Notes: a model not told the origin generated them from the sequence alone. DNA of 64,000 bases from Bidens hawaiensis (GCA_021521415.1 JAIQDT010002830.1:124001-188000); one strand, 5' to 3'; shown: positions 11,861 to 23,378, counted from the first letter of the stretch. Made by a program: numbers and translations.

Positions 11861-12758
11861 GTTAGGTGACGATGTGCTGACTATTTGTGAGATTGAGAAA
11901 ATTGGTAAACAGATAGGGATTGACAGTGTGTTAGAGGAAGGAGAGATAATTGATGATAATGTTGAGCATGATATTCCAAGTGTTGATCAAGAAAATGTGG
12001 TTCAAAATGAAAATGTGTCGGGTGATTCTGAATGGGAAGAGCAGCCAAGATGGAAAGAAGGCTGTGCTCAATGGTTCGTCAAGGCAAAGAAGCCAGTGGT
12101 AGCTGCAATGTTCAAGAAAAGTTACAATATCAAGGGTTATGCTGAATCGAATAAAGGTATTATTTGCTGGTTGTATGATGAACAGTAAAATTTGTTTGTG
12201 ATAAAGCGATATGATGGGGTTCAGTATTTTGCTAAGGCATTGAGATCGCTTAACACTTTGCCTGAGTGTGAAGTGAAAGATTTGGCTATGTTGAGAGTGA
12301 TAAATAGAAGTGATGATGATTTTGTGAGATGGGTTGGAAAGATAGTGTGGAAAAAGAGTATTAAGGAGAAAAAGTTTGAGCTTTTGAAGCCTCAAAAGGG
12401 GAAGCTGATTGAAGATAAGGAACGAGGTATGCGGGCTGATGGCAAGCCCTGGATGGTGATAAAGTACAAGCCGATTCGTTGGTTGAAAGAGGTTCCTATG
12501 AAGCCTATGCCCTAGGATGTGTTGAAGGATCTCAAGTGGTGGTATGTTGATTGCCAAACTGCTGAAGTTGTGATGGAATATGAAGACGAACAGGAGATCC
12601 TGAGAGTGTATGATCCAATGCACTTAGTTAATTTGTCTCAAGCTGATTTGCAGGTACTCAATGATAAGAAGATTTTCTATATTCCTGCATGGAAAGACGA
12701 AGCAAAGAAGTACCAGAGGGTGGTCTCTTTCTGTGTGAGACAGGGCTTTCATGCTTGA
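11861..12758 (+). pseudogene. Gag-like gene of unknown function, 3' part
   Basis: Same frame as the coiled-coil end upstream of the solo LTR. An acidic stretch (LEEGEIIDDN) leads to a Trp-rich domain (WEEQPRWKEGCAQWFVKAKK, GIICWLYDEQ, NLFVIKRYDGVQYF, DLKWWYVDCQTAEVVMEYE, PMHLVNLSQADL). It ends at the TGA at 12756-12758. Only two in-frame stops break about 297 codons: TAA at 12186-12188 and TAG at 12513-12515. I recognise no named domain. The repeated aromatic strand-like segments suggest a small beta-rich fold. Its place just before the PPT and 3' LTR is where pol would end in an autonomous element. Confidence 0.6.
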
Positions 12759-12826
12759 AGACGGTGGGTATGTGAATTTTGGGTTACAAAACACGGGAAA
12801 GATGTTAGAGATATGAAGCTACTGCC

Positions 12827-12837
12827 AAGGGGGAGTC
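12827..12837 (+). other. Polypurine tract
   Basis: The run aagggggagtc directly precedes the TGTTGG of the 3' LTR. This is the usual primer site for plus-strand synthesis and fixes the orientation of the element. Confidence 0.75.
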
Positions 12838-13241
12838 TGTTGGTGCATGATGCCAGTAGTTCATTTATCTTGTGTTTATCGTGTCTGTAATCGTTACATT
12901 GTTCTTATTTGGTTGAACTTGTTAGTTTACTTTAGGTGTCAGGCGAACTTGTGGGATAGCGAATTTAGGGACAACTTCGCCTAGCATGTTAGGCGAAGTT
13001 GGCGTTGTATATATTCCCTAACTTCGGCTTAACTCTTGACGGCTGTATTAGTGACATTTTGGTGTTACGTGTTTGGTGTCTTTGGTTATCGATATTGTAA
13101 TACAACAAGTATTCCTTTGTGTTTGTGTGTTTTGCGTGTCATTTACGTATTGCTCGTGTAAACACTAGTATCGTATACGTAGGGGATTCCGCACCCTCGT
13201 GTTACAAGATACTCCTGTGTAGATCCGGTTGGGAACCTACA
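12838..13241 (+). repeat. 3' LTR of the non-autonomous element
   Basis: 404 bp from TGTTGGTGCA to ACCTACA, followed by TSD TGAAT (13242-13246). It is the complete copy; the 5' LTR matches only its first 282 bp. It contains AACTTCGC at 12973 and GCGAAGTT at 12993, an inverted pair able to form a stem. Confidence 0.87.
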
Positions 13242-14623
13242 TGAATCTCTTCATCTACTACTTCCTCTTCTTCATCTCCAACCCTTTATTTGACGACCTT
13301 GGGACCCAAAACCCTTCCGCTACGAGTAGTAATTGCTTTCAGTTGAGCGGCCGGATTCGTCTGAGTAGAACCCGAAAACTGTCCTTGAGGCCTTTCATCG
13401 AGACGACGAGCAATATCACCAACGGACCTTTAAAGGTCAAGTAAAGAAGATTGTTGATTCCTGAAGAGCAAATCGTGTTCGTCAAACTTTTTCTGTGTAA
13501 CTTGACCCCTCTCCAAGATTTGCTTCATCATCTCCTCTAGACGTCCCATTCCTCCATTAAAATCCTGCACATTATTTTGAACAATAGCACCATTGTTATT
13601 ATTATTATTATTGTACTGACCTTATCCTTGATTGTAAAAATTTTGATAGCCGGATGGTGCGCTTGACGGACGCTAGTTGGAGTTATTCTGATTTGGGTTC
13701 TTGTAGGTGTTCCAATTCTAATTGTTGTTGAAGTTGTTGTTGGGAAACCTATTCTGACCACCAACAAAATCGACCTGCTGATTCATCACCAGGCACTCCA
13801 AAAGTGCCATGTCCACCTCTACAAAACTCACACTTGTCCACCTTAGTCATAAGTTCCTTCACCTCTCGGGTTAACGATTCCAAAGCAGAAGCCACAGTAA
13901 TATCCAGATTAACCTGGTGTACACCTAGAGAAGATGAGGATGTACTGCTAACGAGAATGGAATTCCCGCTTCGTGGCCCTTTGGCGAGGTCAGATTAAGC
14001 GAAGCATTCAAACATCTCATTACACTCGGTAACATTTTTCCTTGCCATTAAGTTACCTCCAGCAGTAGTATCAAAACGAACTTGGGTTTCATATGTCAGC
14101 CCGTTGTAATACTTTTCCACGAGAGCCCATGGTGTAAGACCATTCTGTGAGCAAAGAGCAAGCAAATTCTGAAAACGCTCCCAAGCATGGCAATATTATT
14201 CATCTGGCTCCATGTGAAGCGAGTGAATCTGATCACGAAGAATAGCCGCTTTAGCCGGTGGGAAGTATCTCTTGATGAATGTAGAACGTAGTGCTTCCCA
14301 TGTGGTGAACGTGCCAGGCAGCTGAGTGTCGAGCCAAAGAGCTGCTTTACCTGCAAGTGAAAAAGGAAAAGATGTAAGAAAATTGCATCTTCAGTAGCAC
14401 CTTGCAATATAAAAGTTTTCAAAACACGGTAAAGTTCGTTAATGTGAGTCGGTGCATCCTCGTCATCGTTCACATGAAACTGATTAGTTTGAACGATGTT
14501 GTTCATGACGTATGACGGAATTTTCCATGAGTTGGGGTTGTCGATCTAGGGAACAACGATGCATGACAGGTTTCCGGTTAAGCCATCGAAGGCTTGAGCA
14601 GCAATTGTCCTATCGTCGGCCAT
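13242..14623 (-). pseudogene. Athila gag, 5' part
   Basis: Minus-strand gag begins around the ATG at 14623 (MADDRTIAAQAFDG). Recognisable pieces in shifting frames include NNIVQTNQFH, DEDAPTHIN, LQGATEDAIFLHL, SQNGLTPWALVEKYYNGLTY and a cysteine/histidine segment near 13800 (CEFCRGGHG). Together they cover a capsid-like domain and its C-terminal linker. Stops and frameshifts are frequent, for example the stop at 14546 and the frame change near 14440. An acidic run (DEEEEVVDEE) at 13248-13275 joins to 6470 once the inserted element is removed. An upstream in-frame ATG at 14818 exists, but the family-like protein starts at 14623. Confidence 0.75.
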
Positions 14624-14961
14624 TTGGACGTTTGGTTGACTTCTTGGACTTTCTGGTGGTGAACCGTGCGGTGACGATTTTGGTGTAGAAGTAGCTTCTG
14701 ACGGTGGTTTTCTGCTGACGAGCTGGTCTCGGTCTTGAATGGAGAAAATTCCAGATTTACCAACGGTGGTCCTTGCGAACGAAGATGTGGCATAAACCTG
14801 AAAAACGCAACAGACCAAATAAGTAGACTAAAAATAAAATTTAAAGCTAAAACGAAAATAAGCAAAAATTAACTTAGACTCCTATGACTCAAACGAAAAT
14901 AAAACAAATAGCACGTATGTAGCAATTAAGTCCAATTAAAGCAAATAACGCAATCGCTAAG

Positions 14962-14980
14962 AGTCCTCAGCAACGGTGCC
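14962..14980 (-). other. Athila primer binding site
   Basis: On the minus strand TGGCACCGTTGCTGAGGA lies 7 nt after the LTR end. It matches the tRNA-Asp-type PBS that I associate with Athila elements at about 15 of 18 positions; the mismatches are all G-to-A or C-to-T. The tRNA assignment is from memory. Confidence 0.65.
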
Positions 14981-14987
14981 AAAAACT

Positions 14988-15254
14988 TGATGTGTTAAAA
15001 GTAGTCAAATATTTATTAACTAAAATTATACTAATCTAGACACTAAGTAATACTCTCGACCCTTAAACTTAACTTAAACTACTAACCAGCAAGTGAACCA
15101 GTCGAATCTAGTACAGCTAAGTAAGTCCGGATATCGAACTCATGAGACTCTATAAATTACGAAACTAGCACACAAGACTCAACTACAAGACACGACTATT
15201 TATTAATAATGTTTGAGGGGGAATTTTATACTAAAAAAACTCTATATACTAACT
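14988..15254 (-). repeat. Athila 5' LTR, 3' portion only
   Basis: Minus-strand LTR ending in CACATCA at 14988, next to the PBS. Homology to the solo LTR at 10093-11860 covers its last 250 bp and stops around 15254, where chromovirus pol sequence begins in the opposite strand. The rest of the LTR was lost or displaced at this junction. Confidence 0.75.
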
Positions 15255-15263
15255 AATTAATAT

Positions 15264-15693
15264 AGGCGACTTTGTCCTTCTCAAAGTATCCCCTTGGAAG
15301 GGGGTAGTCCGTTTTGGAAAGAATGGAAAACTAGCACCCCGTTTTGTAGGCCCATTCAAAATCCTCGAAAGGATTGGAAAAGTGGCTTATAAGCTCGATT
15401 GACCGCAAGAACTTACCGGTGTTCATCCAACCTTTCACGTCTCAAACCTCAAAAAGTGCTTAGCCGAAGGTAATCTCCATATACCTCTCGACGAAGTACG
15501 TATCGATGAGACCTTGCAATTGATCGAAAAACCCGTTGAAATCTTGGATCGCAATGAGAAACGAACTAAACGTAGCCGCATCCGTTTAGTTAAAGTCTGA
15601 TGGGAATCACGGCGTGGCGCTAATTTTACTTGGGAACGAGGAGATTAGATGAAGGAAAAGTACCTGCACTTGTTTATTACGGATTCTTCTTAA
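15264..15693 (+). pseudogene. Chromovirus (Tekay-like) integrase C-terminus and chromodomain, fragment
   Basis: One frame from GDFVLLKVSPWKG (15265) through FVGPFKILERIGKVAYKL, GVHPTFHVSNLKKCL and PVEILDRNEKRTKRSRIRLV to FTWERGD reads as the end of a Ty3/gypsy chromovirus Pol: GPY/F domain followed by a chromodomain, which in this group targets integration to chromatin. Three stops interrupt it: TGA at 15400-15402, TGA at 15598-15600 and TAG at 15646-15648, at family positions usually Arg, Arg and Gln, so CGA-to-TGA and CAG-to-TAG fit. The natural stop is the TAA at 15691. All upstream domains are missing; the fragment abuts the Athila LTR. Confidence 0.85.
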
Positions 15694-15726
15694 TTTCGGG
15701 ACGAAATTTCCAAAAGTAGGGAAGAC

Positions 15727-17984
15727 TGTAACATTCGTCTTTTTCGGTTATTTTTGTATTTGTATTTGTATCAAAACCCAACCCGATTGTAAACCGAATC
15801 TTTCGAAAATATAAAATCATGGACTTTTATGTTTCATAATCATCTCACACTTGTTGGTTTTCGAAAACACTTTTACCGGTCTTTATAACGCTCAAAAAGC
15901 CTCGAAAACGACCCGAAACGACTCGAAAACAACTCGCGAACCAAACTAGACCAGCCCTCCTTGACCACTCCGCGTCGCGCGGCGTCTACTCCCATCAGCT
16001 CACATATTCCGGATTTTGGCTATTTTGTTTGTATTGTTTGACTTGTTTACACCTTTTAAACACACGAAACTCTTGATATAAACCAAGGAAAACAACTTTG
16101 ACTACTTCCCTCTATAAACAAGCCTATTCTCTTCATTTCTTCTTGCTCATTCCATCTCTTTTCTCTCTCAAACTAAGAACACCATTTTCAAACCTTCAAG
16201 GTTCATAATAATCAAACAACAACCCTCTTTAATCTTTGTTTTGTTACTTACTAATTCATATCTTGTGGTACAACATATATATAATATGCACCCTTTGTTT
16301 CCTTCGGCTTTCATCTTCTTCGGGAGGTGATATGCTACAAGGCAAGGCTTCATGGAGAACTCTTTGTAGTTCTTGATTATGCTATTTTCCTTTAATACTT
16401 TACTAGTCTTGTTTATATTGTAAGTAGTTTAGTTTCTAATTCATGTTTAAAGAGTTTCATGGTATTGGGTATGAAGTCACTAGTCTCGGTTTTATCCCGA
16501 GATTAGACCCGAATCAAGACCGAACTCTTGTTTACTAGTTTTTGTTTTAAATAGTTTTGCTTACTAGTTTTGTTTGAAATAGTTGGATAAACATGTTTAT
16601 GTAATATTTGAATATTATAACTTCTAAAACCATTTTTATAGTTCTATGGTATTTGAGTATGTGGCAACCATCCTCGGTATCATTCCGAGTCAAGGACAGA
16701 ACCAAAACCGAACTAAACCGAGTTCACTTGCTTAAGACACACAAGTGTGTTTTTGGCCACCGAAACTCATCTTTTCTTCAAGAATGTATTTTAAACTAAT
16801 TTTAAGTATTTTATCAACTTATTTGGTGTGTCGGAATCCAAGTTGATCTTATAACAAGTTTGGACCAGTGAAACCAAATACTCACTTAACGGACGTTAAG
16901 GTTCTTCACAATAGAACTATATACTTGGTTAAGTCTTTTGATTTTATTGAGTTATCTCAAAACATTTTGGAGAGTTAACTTTGAGTTTAGTTAATTATCT
17001 AGACCCAAATTAACAAATCCGAACACTTGATTAAAACCTTGTTTTGGTATTTATATAACCAGGGGTCTTGCATTAGTGCATTATAACCCACATAAGTTAC
17101 TTAACATAGGTTGAGTAATATTTATGAATGAAATACCAAGACCCGGTTTCGAGTAAACTTACTTTTTAGAACATGTCTTTAATTTCCCAAATATTTACAT
17201 TTTTAAACCATAAACTTCATTTATTTACTTTACTTGTCATATTTTACTTTAAACCCTTCCAAGACTACCTACTAACTTAAGACCCGTTTAATCTAGGTCT
17301 TGCTCGTTAACCCGATCTCCGATTATTCACGAATCAATCTTTCAAGTTATTAGTTAATGTGAGTACATTTCATCCCCCGTTTTCACTTTTATATTTTAGG
17401 GGTAACATGCATACTTAGAATACTTGCTCTTTTGTGTGTTATATGTCTCATATGCTTTACGTGCACGAGTGTTTATTTTATGTTGTTGTTGAGCCTCATT
17501 AAGTATGATCATACGCTCCCCTAACTACTTAGCCTTGTGCTAATAGAATAGGGCCTCATTATCCAAGTATGTCGGTTGTTGCCGATTAGAAAGGATCCTC
17601 ATTTATATATGTTTTATATACCACGATTGATGCTTTTATTTATAGTCTCATATACGTTTGTGGATTTCGCTCATATAATATATACTCAAACTATGAAATT
17701 GCTCACCAACATACGTGTTGACAAATATTATTTTATGCATTGTTACAGGTTTGATTATTACTTGAGTTGGAGTTTGAAGACGTCATTCTATTTTAATACC
17801 GCTAGGTTATTAGAAGAATTAACAATATTTATTTCTCGTATTTTGGTGTTTATTTGTATGAACAATATGTGTAACTTTGGTGATTGAATGAAATTAATGA
17901 GTTGATTAAATATTGTAACTTTAATAGTGTCTTGTGTTCTTGGACAATCCGTTGCACCCCGGCATGTTCCGCCGCCTTTGTCAC
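15727..17984 (+). repeat. Chromovirus 3' LTR, end slightly truncated
   Basis: Begins TGTAACATTCGTC after a purine tract (aagtagggaagac, 15714-15726). It has a GC-rich patch (15955-15995) upstream of TATA-like boxes (16076, 16113). Its last recognisable stretch is GGCATGTTCCGCCGCCTTTG (17961-17980). A related LTR end at 61470 continues from there to a terminal TGTGACA, so about 10 bp are lost here. No coding sequence is supported inside; the small ORFs are chance. Confidence 0.8.
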
Positions 17985-17989
17985 TTTAA

Positions 17990-19572
17990 TGAGGACACGG
18001 TTATTCGGGTTTCGTTAAAATTAAGGTTCGTCATAGGTGAAGTCATTATCGTAGGTTGATTGTCTATTGGATAGTATGTCCATCACTTTGTTGTTTGTTT
18101 ACTAGAAGAAAAGTTTAACCATATGTCTCGTCAAGGTCATACTCGCTGTTCTATTGAAGTTTAGGTTTGGTTTTTATCACTTCATTATGTGTGTGCAAAT
18201 TGATGGCATTAGCGGGTTCAAGCTTATACTAAAGAAAAATTGGAAGAAATCAATTTAGTTTCCTTCACAAGGGCATTCCATAATACTTAGGCTATTCGGG
18301 GTTTGACTCAAACTAGGGCGAGTCAGTGCTGGTGGTTTGCATCAAAAACCTGTTTGGTGTTACTATAGGCACATAAGATGAGTTACACCATCAGCCTTCA
18401 TATACGATCAAGGCGTTACTTCAGACGATTAAGAATCATTGCAATGGGGCCAAATACTTTCTAGGAAAATCTGCGTAGGGAATTCCCCTATCCTTAGGGA
18501 GGTGTCTTTAGAGCTATGGGTCGAGAGGAAGATTCAACGCTTTATGAAAGGTTACATAACTAAATTACCGATTTGCATGAGAGTTGAGGTAGGACCATAC
18601 TAGTAGCTAGTTCACGGGTTCGAGATGAGGCGAGTGATTAAAATTGTTTTTGAGAATGTTAGCCAAAGAGGGGTGTTAAAGAAGATATTTCTCAAAGAGT
18701 TTTGTTGTAGGCTTACGGTTCCATCCATGCATAAGGTATTCCAATTCATCGCATTCTAGTGGAGGTTCGATGGATTAAATTATGTTTTCCAATGTCCTTG
18801 AAAAAATGGGATTATCTTAAGGAATGGTCTTATTATAGAGTTTGTCATGGTCGGAAAAAATATTTTCAAGCTAAATGGGAGTTTACAATTCTTCAGGGTA
18901 AGTATATCAACAGGAACTTTTAGCTAGGTCGCACAAACATGGTGTTGGTTTACAAGAGGTTCTTAAAACTTCGCATATACACTAGGGTTAGAGGTCCTTC
19001 CATGAAACGCTAGAGAGCTTTTGAATTCAGATTGTTTTCATAACAATGTTTGGATAAGATATCTTAAGCTTGCCAAAATAACTTGCATATTGGTAACTAA
19101 AACATCAAATTTTATGTGGATCCATCTTCAATCGGCTATTCGTTTCTACCAGTTATAGAACATATTATACAATTTCTACTAGTGCTAGACGAGTTATGAG
19201 AGCTTCCAGCAATGGTAGAAACTTAAGTTTGAGATTCACGGACTATGACCACACTATAGGATTTATCAGGATTCACATGCACCATAAATTATTATAAGTG
19301 TGCACCCAAAATAATAATTCGGTTTACATGATCAGCCCGATTCCTCCCACCATGCGTCAAGTTGTCCCTTAGTTTGGATTGCCGAGTACCAAATGATACT
19401 AATCATGAAAAGGTGAGCAAAAAGACTTTTTATTGATCTTACATAGATTAGGTCAGAATTTCACCCAAAACTTTGGTTGGGAATAGATTATCCGAGTATT
19501 CACTCGAGTCGAACACACTAAGAGTTCAGCTTTACAGATGGCAGAAGAATACATGTTCGGGAAGCAAACATG
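17990..19572. repeat. 1.6-kb non-coding repeat, copy A
   Basis: From aatgaggacacgg to gcaaacatg this segment matches copy B (25152-25531 plus 37658-38868) almost base for base; by eye the two differ at a few percent of positions. No ORF of note on either strand. The flanks differ: A follows a plus-strand chromovirus LTR and precedes the interior of a minus-strand element. It may be the non-coding interior of a non-autonomous element. Confidence 0.75.
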
Positions 19573-20389
19573 CAATCGAAGTATGACTTAGACATAAGCT
19601 AGAAATAAAGTGAAGTAAACATTTTTTTCCCTCTAAGTAGACTTTGAGTGTACCATAAGCAAGATGTTTTCAGTAGTGCAGTCAATCTACTCTTCCAGCA
19701 GCATCGACTAATGAAATGAGCGTGCGGCTCAGGAATGAAAATTATGGCATCTCAATGCCGATGAATTTAAAAAAAAAATGCCTTCATGGGTCTGCCTTAA
19801 AGAGGTGTGTCTCACCCGAGACTCAATTTTGGAGTTTGGAGTGAAGTATGGCTAGCAAGTTTAGGATACTCAAGATGGTAGATATATAAGATACTCACTT
19901 CCGACATACCCAACTCTTGAAGAGGTTATACTCGTTTGGTGTTGCCCGTGCAAGGGCCTGAGATGACTCATCATTCTAGACAATTTCGTTGCTATATTCA
20001 AGCCGGTATCTCTCGGCTCCAATGATGTGAGAATGGGTGAAGGTTTCGATGTGACAACAAGAGTGGCGTGCTCCTTATCCGATGATAATGTTGTGGATGA
20101 TGTCGACATACCCGTATGGCATTGTAGAGTTAAGTGGTTATGTACTAACATACTACGTACCCCAAGTACAAAATAAATGTGTATGCAAATGAATGATTAA
20201 TATGCTTGTCATAAATGAGTGCAGAAGCTAAGTGCGAAATCAATGCAGTGCAAATACGACGCTTACACATACGCAGTGCATGCATGAATGAAATGTATGT
20301 CTGGGTTTGTAAGTATTAAAACTGGCACAAAGCTTTGAAAATGGTTATAGACTGGGTTTTGAAAACATGCCTAGTTCTCTATAACCAAT
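19573..20389 (-). other. Internal leader of a minus-strand LTR element, no recognisable gene
   Basis: Lies downstream (on the minus strand) of the PBS at 20390-20402. The longest minus-strand ORF, 93 codons ending at 19870, is Ser/Thr-rich and resembles nothing I know; it may be a broken gag start. The region ends where copy A of the 1.6-kb repeat begins. Confidence 0.4.
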
Positions 20390-20402
20390 GGCTCTGATAC
20401 CA
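20390..20402 (-). other. Primer binding site, tRNA-iMet type
   Basis: Minus-strand TGGTATCAGAGCC, the standard plant complement of the 3' end of initiator tRNA-Met, lies three bases after the LTR end (TGTGACA to 20406). Confidence 0.85.
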
Positions 20403-20405
20403 ATC

Positions 20406-23378
20406 TGTCACACCCTCAATTCTCGACTAACGGGGTTTTACCGTGAGGCACGTGACATACCAGGATCTAGCCATGTGTCATAACGAACAACCAATTTATA
20501 ATGGAAAATATTTAAATACTATTTCTCATCATAAATGAGGTAAGTACATTTACAATAAAGTTTTTACATTTGCGGAAGCGTATAATTTATGAAAACACTT
20601 AAAAACCCAGAGTGCGTGTCAAGACGCCCAGACATAACATTTCATTAGACTCCCAGCATAATTCGATGCTTAGTGGGATCCATGCATCCTAGACTCATTT
20701 CAACTTCACATGTGCACCTTAAAGACCTGAGAAAGACATGCTAAAACGGGTCAACACAACGGTTGGTGAGTTCACAGGTTTGAGTTTAAAAACGAGTTTG
20801 TTAAACAAACCATTTAGTAAGTAAACGTTGTAAGCAATAAAGCATGGATAATGTATGCATTAGTAATACCGCTAGTTAATTACGCTAGCATACATGTTAC
20901 ATTAGTGTGAGTTCCATTGTGACCGAGGCTGACTTGTTAGTATGTTTGCCACCCACGGAGTCTAAAATAAGACTAGTGCATATTGCGTTCCTAGTAAATG
21001 AAACGCCCGGAGACTCCCTCAACCGAGAACCCCGAGGGGGTTCATCAAACCCAGTAGTACTACCTTTCATTACCGAGCCAATGTACAATTGTTAACGGTC
21101 CAATGTACATGGGGGGCTTCAGTTTAAGTGCACTATGTACCCATGAGGTATTAAAAAGTCTAAAATTATCCAAAAGTTTGTATGTTGCATGCTCCCCCCC
21201 CCCCCCAAAAGGAGTAAGTAAAAAGTGGGGTAGTGAAACTCACCTCGAATGCGGTTCAAATTGAAAGTCAACTGCTTAAGTCAAAGTTGTTCTAGTGCCT
21301 AAATCATACAAGCACTATAAGTATTTGCTAAGCGATTCCTATAACCCTTATTATCCAAACAATTCCCTTGTTTATTTGAAGTTTGACCAAAGTTTGAATT
21401 TTTGTTGACTTTGACCAAAGTTTGACTTTTGACCATAAGGTCCAAGTTGTTGACCATTGACTAAAAAGTCAAAGTCTCGATGACCGAAGACCAAAGTTTG
21501 AGTTTTGTTGATCGTTGACCAAAATGTTGACATTTGACCAAAATATTGACCTTTGACCAAAATGTTGACTGACGACCCGTTGATGACTTTTGACCAATAT
21601 TCTATACTTAGAATGATTACATGATGTTCCTAGTCACAATTTAATCAAAAATCAAGTAATGTACTTAGTCACTTTTCATACAATCCTATGACTAAGTCCA
21701 ACTTCTATCAGTTTCAACACTTCACAAGTAAGACTAACCACTTAATCAAATAGTTCTAAGTTGACCCATAAAGTCAAAATTTAATTTACCACAATCAATC
21801 TATTACAAATTACAATTATTTTCACTAACCATTATGTTGATCATCCTTAACAAGTTTTAAATCATCAAAATTGATTTTTCCAACCAACAAAAACTTATGA
21901 TTAAATTACCAAATAATTCACATATTCTTTCAAGTATTAGGTATAACATATATTTTTCTTATAATTTTCCAGTTCACACAAATATACAGAATATTCACAC
22001 TCTACAACAACCTAATATCAATCTCTATTTTAACACATCGGTACACAAATATTTGCTAAAAATTCTATATTTGTCCAAGTGATGCAAGACCAATTGGGTT
22101 AGATTCCCACTTAAATTTTTAACATTCCAGAAGTGGAATCACACCCATATCTATTTTCAATCTCATGTTATACAATTTAAAACACAGCTCATAAAATTTT
22201 TCTTTCAATCAGGATTGCAACCCGATTTTGTAAATTAATTAAAATCAGTCAAACAAAGTCCAAATATTATGATTCTTGACTTATTGAAAACTAGATTCAA
22301 AGTACTTAATCATAGTAACAAAAATCAATCAGAAACACTAATGTATCATCAAGTTATTCAATCTACAATCTAAAAAACAGAATCTGTCAACAAGCAGATT
22401 CAAACCAAAAGTCACAAAAATCATGATTCTTATATCCTTATGATGTTTAATCATCAAGGAACATTTTTATACAATCAAATCTCATGTCTTTCATTATTTT
22501 ACTGATTTATAAAATAATATTTATTTACGAAAAGGTTTCCATCCTTTCTTTTATAATAAGACACAAAATTTCTTTTAACAATCAACCTTGATCATCCTTG
22601 ATTCATTTTTCACAAATCCGATTATTTGGATACTATGTTTCATATATCAAAAATCAAAATATACACAAGAATATATACTAAACTATACTTACCTATTGCT
22701 TGATTCAAAAATCCAATATTCTTACTTCCAAATTCACCAAATTGTTTATGATTTTTTAGAGAGATTTTGAGAAAATAAAATGTGTGTATGTGTGTGTGAA
22801 TTGGACGGCCAAGGAGAGAAGAAGAAAATTTTTAATCTTCATTCTTATTTAATCCTCATTAACATTCATTTACACCCTCATTAAGTCATCATCAATTTGA
22901 TTAAACATTAGATAACTTTATTTTATTTAATTTGTGACATGTTACATTTTATTTTAACCATTTCCTAGTAACCATATGTTGTGCACTTCTCTTTTGTTAA
23001 CCATGTAATATATTATATGTTATGTTATTTAATTGTTCAATCTCTTACAACATATGGGTATGCAATAACTAATCATGTAACATCTTAAGCATGTAACACA
23101 ATTTCATCTATCACATATAATACATGTAACATATCATGTGTGACAAATTTATTATAACATATAGCATGTGTAACAAGTGTATTATTCTAGTTATCAATAA
23201 CTAGTTACTCTCACTTAGGTCACCAACGACACGACTAACTCAATGTGTGCATACATGACACTACATGTATAAGAGTTCATTAACTTAGTTAACATAACTA
23301 ACCGGGTTTACTGACACAGTCAACAGGATTTAACTGGGTTTAGTTAACGGAGTTAACCTGAAAATGCCGGGTGTAACA
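20406..23378 (-). repeat. Long 5' LTR (2,973 bp), minus orientation
   Basis: On the minus strand it runs from TGTTACACCCGGC (23378) to ...GAGGGTGTGACA (20406) and is followed by a tRNA-iMet PBS, so it is a 5' LTR. The family recurs at 61569-64000: both share a tgcggaagcgt motif, a CAAACCCAGTAGTACTAC motif (21048, 62137) and tandem GT near the middle. It contains many TTGACCAAA-type repeats (21380-21590) and a C13 run near 21193. No partner 3' LTR is seen below 17990. No gene is supported inside. Confidence 0.82.

Larger units (their letters stand above)
6471..13241 (+). mobile_element. Non-autonomous LTR retroelement with one unknown gene and no pol
   Basis: Two direct repeats begin TGTTGGTGCATGATGCC at 6471 and 12838; the second ends ...CCTACA at 13241. 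The 5-bp target duplication TGAAT flanks the pair (6466-6470, 13242-13246). A polypurine tract (aagggggagtc, 12827-12837) precedes the 3' LTR, which fixes the plus orientation. Subtracting the solo LTR at 10093-11860, the interior is about 4.3 kb. It holds a single long, broken gene (8024-12758) and no protease, RT, RNase H or integrase. It must have been moved by enzymes of another element. The 5' LTR lacks its last 120 bp or so, and no PBS is left. Confidence 0.85.
1..15254 (-). mobile_element. Athila-type Ty3/gypsy retrotransposon, interrupted and degenerate
   Basis: On the minus strand the order from high to low coordinates is: partial 5' LTR, PBS, gag, protease, RT, RNase H, integrase, a spacer, and an extra env-like ORF. 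This order, with an ORF between integrase and the 3' LTR, is the Athila layout. The 3' LTR would lie beyond base 1. The gag is split by a second LTR element at 6471-13241, flanked by the 5-bp duplication TGAAT (6466-6470 and 13242-13246). Removing that insert restores the gag reading frame. Frameshifts lie near 2690, 3781, 4037, 5445 and in gag; in-frame stops lie at 628, 3572, 4788 and 5208. The element is dead. Confidence 0.9.

Noticed and set aside
11931..12623. 230-codon minus-strand ORF
   Set aside because: It is the shadow of the plus-strand Trp-rich domain; its composition (Leu/Ile/His-rich, no motifs) is that of an antisense frame.
21193..21206. C-homopolymer and nearby ORFs in the 3-kb LTR as a gene start or G-quadruplex
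   Set aside because: Isolated poly-C inside an LTR, no coding context; length may also be a sequencing error.
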